Assembly (NCBI RefSeq): GCF_000026945.1
Contig: NC_012860.1
Span: 868,001 to 932,000 of the forward strand
Direction: 5' to 3'
Source: Candida dubliniensis CD36
Lineage: Eukaryota; Ascomycota; Pichiomycetes; Serinales; Debaryomycetaceae
Length of the DNA stretch: 64,000 nt
Of the stretch, positions 1-8,050 are shown in pieces. The notes beneath the pieces are model-generated. The model searched no databases and had not been told where the DNA came from. It worked only from the letters and a program-made list of their open reading frames with translations. Within the stretch, counting starts at the first letter, position 1; each line of letters begins with the position of its first letter. Made by a program: the position numbers and the translations under genes.

Positions 1-658
1 TTTTATTTTTCACACACTTGTTCCTTTCTTTGGTTTCGACCAATGAAGGAACTATACCTGAAATACCAATATATAATCTTGTTTCCGGATCAAATTCAGC
101 AACAATTAGATGCTTAGAGTTGTCCTTTTCAAGACTAAGGCTTACGCCTTCGAAGATGGCTCTATGTCCAAACTTTGTGATGTCACTTAAAGAGATAAGA
201 TTTGTGGTGAGATCATCAATATAATAAACGTTTTCAATTGTTAATATATAATTATGTCCAATATACAAATCCAATTTTCCTTTAGCTGACGATTTAAGTA
301 CCTTTCCACCAGCAGTAACGAAAGACATACTTTCGTCAACAACCATATCATCTAATAAATTATTATGACCAACAACCGAAACACTAGCCCCAGAGTCAAA
401 GATAATGTTATTTTTAATTGGTTCTTTTCCACTGATTTCATAAGCACCCAAGATGTTTGAAATTCTAGCTAATGGGTCGGTGTCACTCTTAGAGGAGCCA
501 CCTAATCCCTAATCAGATGGGGTTTGAGAACTAGTACTTTTATCAGGATTGTACTTAGCTTTCTTCTTCAGATTTTTCTTATATTTAGAAGTTCTCTTGC
601 GCCCTTGATTGCCATCAGTTTTATATGTATTAGCTGATTTGTTGGAAGTTTGAAGTTC
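1..658 (-). pseudogene. Retrotransposon pol fragment with aspartic protease, partial
   Basis: The frame that ends gag continues after the UAG at 661-659 through 49 codons rich in Lys/Arg, meets a second UAG at 511-509, and is then open to the window edge. After the second stop come IIFDSGASVSVVG (active-site Asp codon at 397-395) and, about 65 codons on, VYYIDDLTTNLISLSDI. These are the two best conserved blocks of copia proteases. The basic linker may be the nucleocapsid. Integrase and reverse transcriptase would lie left of base 1. With two stops in one frame this is not a simple readthrough arrangement, so the fragment is treated as decayed. Confidence 0.75.
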
Positions 659-1700
659 CTATTTACTTGGTTTTTCTTTTCCTTTGCCATTGATTGACTG
701 GATGCTGCAAATCTTTTGAGGGTGGAGATCCTGTAAGATACCAGTTTCAGAACGAAATTCACTGAGGAAGGTATCAAAATTTGTGGATTTACCGTTTTTA
801 AAATCTCCGTACAATTTGACTAATGATTTGGTGACCGCATTTCGATTGGGTGCCTTATCACCAGCAAGCAAATACCAAATGGTGAACGAATTGTTATGGT
901 TCACTTGACCAAAAAATTTCAGTAAACTTCCAGCACAATGAGTAGTAGATTGAACTCTTCTACCCAACTCGGTAACGTTAGGTGAATGCATAAAATTAAC
1001 TTTTAACTCTTTCAAGAGTTTTTTAATGCATTCTTGATCATTAAGAATAGACGACTGCTCAACTCTAATTAAGATCTCTTTCAAGGAGGTCACCTGATTG
1101 TAATTTTCAGGAAATCTTTTAAGACTCTTTAAGAGCAGGACAAGTTTTATTTCAAAACATTGACTAAAGAAGATTTTTTTCAACTGGAGATTTTGTTCTA
1201 CCGTAAGTGATGATTGTTTTATGAAACATCAACTCTAGATTGACAAAAGTCTCTTTACTGACAGCAATACTGAGGGTCAAGACATGATCTAACAATTGGG
1301 AGAATGGAGGGTTCTTCAATTCGTTTGTTGCTTGGACATTCCAAATGAATTCTACCTCTTCTTCAGCCCATTGCTTCAAAAATGTCATCCTATCTTGAGA
1401 AATCAGATTAAGCTCATCCATGCCTGTTTCGTACAGAGCACGTAACTTCTGTTTTTCGATTTCTGGTAATTTGTCGATTGGATATTTTTCCAACGGATCA
1501 TAGTCCACTCCCGCAATAGCTTCCTTAGTAGTCAGTTCACTATTATTTTGAGAATCGATTACCAGGGCATCGTCATCAATTAATCTTTCTGGATCAACTG
1601 GCAGGTCAACAACATTTGCCATCTCATTTGAGACTGGTTCAGTTGGATTGACAACGGATTCGCTCCGATTAACTTCGCTGTTTCTGGTTCGTCCAGACAT
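659..1700 (-). pseudogene. Retrotransposon gag, frameshifted
   Basis: Frame A runs from ATG 1700 to TAG 1164 (178 codons, acidic N-terminus). A second open frame, +1 relative to it, is open from about 1228 down to a TAG at 661-659 and carries the rest of a gag-like helical protein. The two overlap around an A-rich run (about 1176-1182), so one lost or gained base, or less likely a programmed +1 shift, would join them. The combined length of about 346 codons suits a copia-type Gag. No CCHC zinc knuckle is visible. The second frame has no ATG near its beginning, so it is a continuation and not an independent gene. Confidence 0.7.
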
Positions 1701-2298
1701 TGCTAGTTAATAAATTAAAAAAAATCTAGAGCTTGAAGAAGCGAAATGGTTATCGCTTTTGACTTCTAATCTATTTAATAATGTGGGTGACTAGTCAACA
1801 CTAAAATTAGATGAAATTATAATAATAAATTGTAATATGTATTAACAAATCTATAATATATATTTCACTGTAGCCCAATATCAGATATGACTTTCTACAC
1901 TCTATTACACTATTTCGATAGTGTTCGATCTCGTTAATTAACTAAGGTTTATCAACGATAACAGTAAGTTAGAATTGTGTGTAAGTTCAAGGAACAAATT
2001 GACAGTAGTAACACATTTTCTAACAAAACTTTTTTTCTTAGGAATTCCTGAGATACTTATAGTACAGAAATTCAGTGCCATAGGTGATAACCCGCCGCCC
2101 TCACTCGTTTGTAGAATGAGTCTACAGTGTGTACTTCGGTACAAAAGCTCGCTGATCTCTCAGAACGCCGCTTCAAGGAATTATAGCCACAACCACAAGC
2201 TTGCCACAAAACCCAATCCTACATAATACCTTGTGTTCAGCACACTTCACAACAACACTAAAAAAATGAACTAATTATTGTTTTTTCGTATATTAAAC
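1701..2298. other. Retrotransposon leader/LTR candidate and 3' flank of first AKR gene
   Basis: No supported gene. The 11-mer CAACACTAAAA occurs at 1796-1806 and again at 2253-2263. A hairpin ACACTAT-TTCG-ATAGTGT lies near 1907-1924. The interval probably holds the 5' LTR of the element on the minus strand, but LTR borders cannot be fixed without a second LTR copy. Confidence 0.4.
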
Positions 2299-3333
2299 TT
2301 ATTCAATAAGTGGTGCTAAATCTTTAGCATGGTAAGGTTCATCAAGATATTTAATATCCTCTTCAGTCAAATTAACTTTGTAAATACCAACTAATTCTTC
2401 AGCTTGAGCAAACTTGGAAACACCAGCAATTGGGACAACTCCTTTAGCAATACACCAAGCTAAAGAGACTTGCATCATTGAAGCATTATATTTGATACTC
2501 AACTCTTCAACTCTGTTGACAATAGCTTTATCATTTTCATTGACATTACTCAAACCAAAAATTCCTGCCCATTGTTTGTTTTCTAAAAATTGTTTATTTT
2601 TATCAGAATCAAATGGACGACATAACATACCCCCGGCATTTGGAGACCATGGGATTAAACCAATACCGTGTTTTTTACAATAATCGTTTAATTCTCTGTC
2701 GTCTTCACGGTATAACAATGAATAATGACTTTGCATAGAAATGAATTGGTGCCATCCATTGGCTTTAGCAACGTTCTGCAATTCAATAAACTCCCATGTC
2801 TTCATCGAGGATGCACCGATATATCTTGTTAACCCTTGTTCAACAACATCATTTAAGGAGTGCATGATTTCTTCATATGTAACGTCACGATCCAAACGAT
2901 GAATTTGCAACACATCAATATAAGTACCCAATCGTTTGACAGATGCTTCAGCTGCAGCCAAAATATGTTTTCTACTTAATCCTTTGCCATTCATAAAATC
3001 AACTTCATCAACCTCACCCATACCTTCTTCAGTAGAATCTTTGACTGGGAAATAACATTTAGTTAAAATAACAATTCTTTCACGTGGAATGTCATATTTC
3101 TTAATAAATAAACCTAACAATTCTTCAGATTTACCATTAGAATAAGCATCAGCAGTATCAAAAGTACGGAATCCATTATCATAGCAAAATTTCAAAATTT
3201 GTAAACATTCATCAATATCACCATTAAATCCCATCCAGTTTGAACCTAATCTCATAGTACCAATAGCAATGGTATTAACTTTTAAACCAGATTTACCTAA
3301 TCTAGTAACTAATTTGGATTTATCAATTGACAT
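2299..3333 (-). CDS. Aldo-keto reductase, CSH1/IFD family (tandem copy 1)
   Basis: A 344-residue (alpha/beta)8-barrel NADPH-dependent oxidoreductase of the yeast aryl-alcohol-dehydrogenase type. The AKR catalytic tetrad is visible as Asp59, Tyr64 (FDTADAYSNG), Lys92 (ILTKC) and His145 (LQIHRLD). Sequence near SMQSHYSLLYRE and the late GVSKFAQAEELVG block belong to the cofactor side of the barrel. It is the first of three tandem minus-strand paralogues; a fourth is at 28.6 kb. The ATG at 3333 gives the N-terminus MSIDKSK shared by all four. The natural substrate is unknown; members in C. albicans are linked to cell-surface hydrophobicity and biofilm matrix. The upstream region carries the shared AKR element. 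I cannot tell which C. albicans IFD gene this matches. Confidence 0.93.
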   Translation of the reverse strand: MSIDKSKLVTRLGKSGLKVNTIAIGTMRLGSNWMGFNGDIDECLQILKFCYDNGFRTFDTADAYSNGKSEELLGLFIKKYDIPRERIVILTKCYFPVKDSTEEGMGEVDEVDFMNGKGLSRKHILAAAEASVKRLGTYIDVLQIHRLDRDVTYEEIMHSLNDVVEQGLTRYIGASSMKTWEFIELQNVAKANGWHQFISMQSHYSLLYREDDRELNDYCKKHGIGLIPWSPNAGGMLCRPFDSDKNKQFLENKQWAGIFGLSNVNENDKAIVNRVEELSIKYNASMMQVSLAWCIAKGVVPIAGVSKFAQAEELVGIYKVNLTEEDIKYLDEPYHAKDLAPLIE

Positions 3334-4234
3334 ATTTTGTTGATTTAAGTTGTAAAAAAAAAAAATGGTTGAAAAAGGAGAATACTCTGTGTTTGTTGTT
3401 TATTCTTTATAGGAATAAAAAAGAATTGATAATATTTCTATTGCAAAAAAGGGTTATGTTCTTCTGCCCCTATTTTTATACTTTTTAGATATTGAAAAAA
3501 GGGATCAACACGGGGCAGAAGGAAATTTGACAAAACTTTAAAGTTTATTCGGCGATTTCCTATTCTGTATATTTCCGACAGAAATATTACCATACGGGAT
3601 CGGTTTTCTCCTGTGCATCAAATCCCCCGCACCCGAATGCAAATTTCCGGAAAACGGCACGGTTAGATTTTATTTCTCCCCTAATTTAAAACCATCTATA
3701 AACCAAACAGTTATCGGAACATGTTTTCACTTTCTTTCTTTCCTTCTTCCCGCCAGAAATGTTAGTAACTGACAAGTCGTTATGGTAAGAATTTCTATAT
3801 TCAGCTATTTCCTAATAGATTCTTTAAAAATTTATTTTATATCGCTGTGTTGAAGTAACTCTATTTTTGAGGTTGACTCTGTTTTAATAAATAAAATGAC
3901 ACCACGCTTTGGTTGAAACCATTCTTACAAAGTCAGTAGCCATATTTAGACAATAGTATAATTCTGCTAATACCTGACAAATGTTCAAATCATTTACTGC
4001 GATAAATAATAAAAATCTGTAAAATTTGCATCTCGTTACTGTTTTCTCTCCCTATCAGATGATTATACTGTCAATCATTGAATTTCAAGTTCAATATAAA
4101 TTGTGCAAGTGACATAATAACGGTAACTTTTGGGTTTTGATATAATCTCACTCTGATTTAAGGTAGCACAGTATACATGTATATCTAAAAATAATAAGCA
4201 CAAACTATGAACAAACCTATACTATACTATAAAT
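3334..4234. other. Intergenic: promoter of AKR copy 1
   Basis: No gene seen. Besides the shared AKR element (3550-3564) it holds a CGG-N3-CGG direct repeat at 3595-3603 (zinc-cluster-like), a TTTCCGGAAA palindrome at 3644-3653 and a TTAGTAA at 3762-3768 resembling a Cap1/Yap site. None is proven to work. Confidence 0.5.
3550..3564 (-). promoter_or_regulatory. Shared AKR promoter element, copy 1
   Basis: In gene orientation it reads AATAGGAAATCGCCG, centred about 220 bp upstream of the ATG. It matches 28413-28427 (IFD6-like) at 13 of 15 positions and 5440-5454 (copy 2) at 12 of 15. Upstream sequence GACAAAACTT near 3530 is also shared with copy 2. Confidence 0.5.
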
Positions 4235-5269
4235 TTACTCACTGACCCTTGCCAAGTCTTTAGCATGGTAAGGCTCTTCAAGATATTTAATATCTTCCTC
4301 AGTTAAATTAACATTGTAAATACCAACTAACTCTTCAGCTTGAGCAAATTTGGAGACACCGGCAATTGGGATCACACCTTTGGCCATACACCAAGCCAAA
4401 GAAACTTGCATCATAGACGCATTGTACTTAAGGCTCAATTCTTCAACTCTATTAACAATAATCCTATCTGCTTCTCTAGCATTGTCTAATCCAAACAAAC
4501 TTGACCATTGCTTGTTGTCCAAAAATTGTTTGGTTTTTTCCGCATCAAATGGACGACACAAAACGCCACCACCGTTTGGAGACCAAGGAATTAATCCAAT
4601 ACCATTCTTCTTACAATAGTCATTCAATTCCCTTTCATCTTCACGATATAACAATGAATAGTGGCTTTGCATAGAAATGAATTGATGCCAACCATTTGCT
4701 TTAGCTACATTTTGCAACTCAACAAATTCCCAAGTTTTCATAGATGAAGCACCGATATACCTTGTTAACCCCTGTTCAACAACGTCATTCAAAGAACGCA
4801 TAATTTCTTCGTACGTAACATTACGATCCAAACGATGAATTTGTAAGACATCAATGTATGTACCCAAACGTTTAACAGATGCCTCAGCTGCTGCTAATAT
4901 ATGTTTCCTACTTAATCCTTTACCATTCATAAAATCAATTGGATCAATTTCGAGGGTACTGTCTTCAGCATCATCTTTGACTGAGAAGTAACATTTTGTC
5001 AAAATAACAATTCTTTCACGAGGAATATTATATTTTTTGATGAATAACCCTAATAATTCTTCCGACTTACCATTCGAGTAAGTATCAGCGGTATCAAAAG
5101 TACGGAATCCATTATCGTAACAAAATTTCAAAATTTTCAAACATTCATCAATATCACCATTAAACCCTCTCCAATTAGATCCCAATCTCATGGTACCAAT
5201 AGCAACAGTATTGACTTTCAAACCAGATTTACCTAATCTGGTGACCATTTTTGATTTATCGATAGACAT
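4235..5269 (-). CDS. Aldo-keto reductase, CSH1/IFD family (tandem copy 2)
   Basis: A 344-residue AKR with the same tetrad as its neighbours (Asp59, Tyr64, Lys92, His145) and the same N-terminus. It differs mostly in a variable loop at about residues 98-112, where it reads VKDDAEDSTLEID, and in the C-terminal tail. A 66-bp stretch (4707-4772) is identical to the third copy although flanking sequence is diverged, which suggests gene conversion. It sits 901 bp upstream (by strand) of copy 1. A cytosolic NADPH-dependent aldehyde/ketone reductase role is inferred from family; the real substrate is unknown. Confidence 0.93.
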   Translation of the reverse strand: MSIDKSKMVTRLGKSGLKVNTVAIGTMRLGSNWRGFNGDIDECLKILKFCYDNGFRTFDTADTYSNGKSEELLGLFIKKYNIPRERIVILTKCYFSVKDDAEDSTLEIDPIDFMNGKGLSRKHILAAAEASVKRLGTYIDVLQIHRLDRNVTYEEIMRSLNDVVEQGLTRYIGASSMKTWEFVELQNVAKANGWHQFISMQSHYSLLYREDERELNDYCKKNGIGLIPWSPNGGGVLCRPFDAEKTKQFLDNKQWSSLFGLDNAREADRIIVNRVEELSLKYNASMMQVSLAWCMAKGVIPIAGVSKFAQAEELVGIYNVNLTEEDIKYLEEPYHAKDLARVSE

Positions 5270-6229
5270 TTTTTTTTTTTTAGATAAGGTGAAGTTGTAG
5301 TTGTATTTGTTTGTAGTTGTTCTTGATCATGAGAATTAAAACTATGTTTCCATTGACGACAGATTTTTCATTCCTATTTATAGTCAAATCTATAGAATAA
5401 GGGGGGTAGCAAGCTCGACAAAACTTGACAAGATTTATACGGTGATTTCTTAATTTGGTAATTTTCCGAAACCAAAACTATTAGCCACTGAGACACACAT
5501 AGCCACAGGGGTTTGTTCTGACCTCTGCCCACGTACTAATCTCGGAGTAAGTATAGGCGTTATTTCTTCTTCCCATAAGGCATTCCATATCTTGTGGTGG
5601 TGGTTATCGGAGCATTTATTGTTCTAATGTTCCCGTTTTTCCTTCTTTCTTATACATAGGATACAGAAAGGATATTATCATTCAAACTGTTGTACTGCCT
5701 CTAATACCAATCAAATCATGTATACTAGCACAAAGCTTGAATGTTTGGTATACTGTAATACCTAACCTCTCACAACAGTTAATGACATTCCACGACAAGT
5801 CAATTTTACTTGAATTGATGTAAGTATACAAACTGTTTTAAGGCCAACTTCTGGTGTGAAATCCAGTTGCAGTAAGTAAAGTTAGCGATTCCATTTATTT
5901 TTTGGTTCATCGCCTCTACTCATATTAGACTGTAACACGATATCTCCAATTATTGACCTCCATTTCTTCTAAATTTAATCACTATCCTAATTGTTGGTTG
6001 TACTGAAAACTATTAAATTGAGGAAACGAGGAGTCTTTCAGGTTCTTTCTTATCTTTTAAATTGATTGTATGTAGTTGTTACGAAAACACTATTGTTCAA
6101 TTAAGTTGTGATTTATATTTTGTTTTTGTTTAATTGAAATGAGATCTACTTTTATATACTTCTCATGTAATTGATATTTGGAAGAAAAACATATATAAAC
6201 TACTAAAATAATTCCGCTATTTGATAAAC
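5270..6229. other. Intergenic: promoter of AKR copy 2
   Basis: No gene seen. It holds the shared AKR element (5440-5454) and an AGGGG stress-element-like G-run near 5399-5406. The rest is AT-rich with nothing I can identify. Confidence 0.5.
5440..5454 (-). promoter_or_regulatory. Shared AKR promoter element, copy 2
   Basis: In gene orientation it reads ATTAAGAAATCACCG, starting 171 bp upstream of the ATG. It differs at one base from the IFD6-like copy at 28413-28427. The flanking GACAAAACTT near 5417-5426 is also present upstream of copy 1. Confidence 0.5.
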
Positions 6230-7264
6230 CTATTCAGTACATGGTGCTACATTTTTGGCATGGTATGGTGCATCAAGATATTTGATATCCTCCTCCGTTA
6301 AGTTGACATTAAAAATACCAACTAACTCTTCTGCTTGAGCAAATTTAGATACCCCAGCAATCGGAATGACACCTTTTGCGAGACACCATGCCAATGAAAT
6401 CTGCGTCATAGATGCATTATACTTGACACTCAATTCCTCAACTCTACCAACAATTGTCTTGTCAATTTCAGTGGTATCCCCTAACCCAAACATGCTTGCC
6501 CACCATTTGTTCTCTAAAAATTTTTGAGTCTTTTCAGAATCAAATGGACGGCATAATACACCGCTGGCATTTGGTGACCATGGGATCAATCCAATGCCAT
6601 TTTTCTTGCAGTATTCATTCAATTCTCTGTCGTCTTCACGATACAATAAAGAATAGTGACTTTGCATGGAAATAAATTGATGCCAACCGTTTGCTTTAGC
6701 AACATTTTGCAACTCAACAAATTCCCAAGTTTTCATAGATGAAGCACCGATATACCTTGTTAACCCCCGTTCAACAACATCATTTAAGGAGTGCATGATT
6801 TCTTCATATGTAACTCCATGGTCTAAACGATGGATCTGTAAAACATCAATATAAGTACCTAAACGTTTAACGGAAGCCTCAACAGCAGCCAATATGTGTT
6901 TTCTGCTTAACCCCTTACCATTCATAAAATCAATTGGGTCAGCATCTTTCCAATCTTTATCATCTGATTCATTTACAGGGAAATGACACTTGGTTAAAAT
7001 AACAATTCTTTCACGAGGAATATTGTACTTCTTAATAAACAATCCCAACAATTCTTCGGATTTACCGTTGGAGTAAGTATCAGCGGTATCAAAAGTACGG
7101 AACCCATTGTCATAGCAGAACTTTAAAATCTTTAAACACTCATCAATATCGCCATTGAATCCCATCCAGGTGGAACCTAATCTCATAGTACCAACAATAA
7201 CAGTATTGACTTTCAAACCTGATTTACCTAATCGGGTGACTAATTTGGATTTATCGATAGACAT
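6230..7264 (-). CDS. CSH1: Aldo-keto reductase, probable CSH1
   Basis: Third tandem AKR, 344 residues, with tetrad Asp59/Tyr64/Lys92/His145. It is divergently oriented to MSD1; in C. albicans the gene next to MSD1 is, as I recall, CSH1 (cell-surface hydrophobicity-associated protein, NADPH aldo-keto reductase), so the symbol rests on position, not on a decisive sequence difference. It is the most diverged of the three in the middle loop (residues 98-112) and has His93-context TKCHFPV in place of TKCYFPV. It shares a 66-bp identical tract (6702-6767) with copy 2. The 15-bp AKR element of the other three copies was not found close upstream. Confidence 0.9.
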   Translation of the reverse strand: MSIDKSKLVTRLGKSGLKVNTVIVGTMRLGSTWMGFNGDIDECLKILKFCYDNGFRTFDTADTYSNGKSEELLGLFIKKYNIPRERIVILTKCHFPVNESDDKDWKDADPIDFMNGKGLSRKHILAAVEASVKRLGTYIDVLQIHRLDHGVTYEEIMHSLNDVVERGLTRYIGASSMKTWEFVELQNVAKANGWHQFISMQSHYSLLYREDDRELNEYCKKNGIGLIPWSPNASGVLCRPFDSEKTQKFLENKWWASMFGLGDTTEIDKTIVGRVEELSVKYNASMTQISLAWCLAKGVIPIAGVSKFAQAEELVGIFNVNLTEEDIKYLDAPYHAKNVAPCTE

Positions 7265-8050
7265 TCTTAATTGATATAGATTTACGTTTGGTTGTAATTA
7301 ATTGTAGTTAAAGAATTAAAATAGGACTGAACAAGTTGGTATATTTGTGGTGGAAGGAATATCATCCTTTATTTATACTAGCATTGAAGTGTTAATAATG
7401 GTGTGGTGTCGTGTTGGCCATGAGTAACATTCGCTTAAAAGACATATCGGAAAGCAATTAAAACTCCGCATTCAGATTCTGTGTTGTGCTCCCTTGGTAA
7501 CTTCGTCTAGGGGGGATTCGTTCCGGGGAAACCTATTATAACTGGTTATTGCCAAATCTAGTAGTCTCGTATATCCGATGTTGTTCAGATTTGGAAAGTG
7601 TCCGAAAAGCTACCTTAACACGCAATAGCAACTCAACCTTTCATCTGCCAGTATGGTACGATTTCTTGTTTCTTTGTAGCTATGTACATCGTAGAACCAT
7701 TTCGATTTGTTTCAGTTGTTGTCCTTTGGTTCTGTTTAGTTGAACAAAAGTACTTCACGTGATGAACCTCCGAAAAGTTCTTTTTGGGAAACACAGCCAA
7801 TTGCATGAATCGTAATATGTTAAAAACTACTGAATCCAGTTTAGCTCATTATCAAAATCCAGTTTTGTTGAAGTGAGGGTTATACGCTAACAATGTATGC
7901 AATGTTATTACTTGTGTCTATCGCATAAAAATTTGTTTAGTGTGTGTGTGTGTGTGTGTACTTTAACCAATCCAATAGCCAAGTTTTTCAGTAAACACAT
8001 AATACGGTGATTCTCTCTTTTCTTCAGCTATTCTAGATCACACATTAGTT
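7265..8050. other. Divergent intergenic region CSH1-like / MSD1
   Basis: No gene supported. Contents: a palindromic E-box TCACGTGA at 7755-7762, a (GT)n run near 7938-7958, and ATACGGTGATT at 8002-8012, an 11-mer also found inside the AKR element of copy 2. A 64-codon open frame at 7549-7743 has no family resemblance and is likely chance. Confidence 0.5.
7755..7762. promoter_or_regulatory. E-box TCACGTGA (Cbf1-type)
   Basis: Perfect 8-bp palindrome 289 bp upstream of the MSD1 ATG. In C. albicans Cbf1 binds such sites near sulfur, respiratory and ribosomal genes; use here is inferred. Confidence 0.35.

Larger units (their letters stand above)
1..2256 (-). mobile_element. Decayed Ty1/copia-type LTR retrotransposon, 5' part
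   Basis: On the minus strand, a gag-like ORF begins with ATG at 1700 and is followed by a copia-type aspartic protease reaching the left edge, so only the 5' end of the element is in the window. The order gag then protease, the DSGAS active site and a downstream hydrophobic block ending in NLISLSDI are typical of Ty1/copia (Pseudoviridae) elements. The 1701-2256 interval would hold the leader and 5' LTR. The outer border is a guess, placed where the element strand begins TGTTGTTGTG and the plus strand ends CAACAACA. I found no certain primer-binding site. One frameshift and two in-frame stops show that this copy is inactive. The family (Tca/Tcd type) cannot be named without comparison. Confidence 0.75.

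Noticed and set aside
1900..1945. Possible tRNA because of a GTTCGATC word near a hairpin
   Set aside because: No acceptor stem, D-arm or anticodon arm can be folded around it; it lies in the presumed retrotransposon leader.
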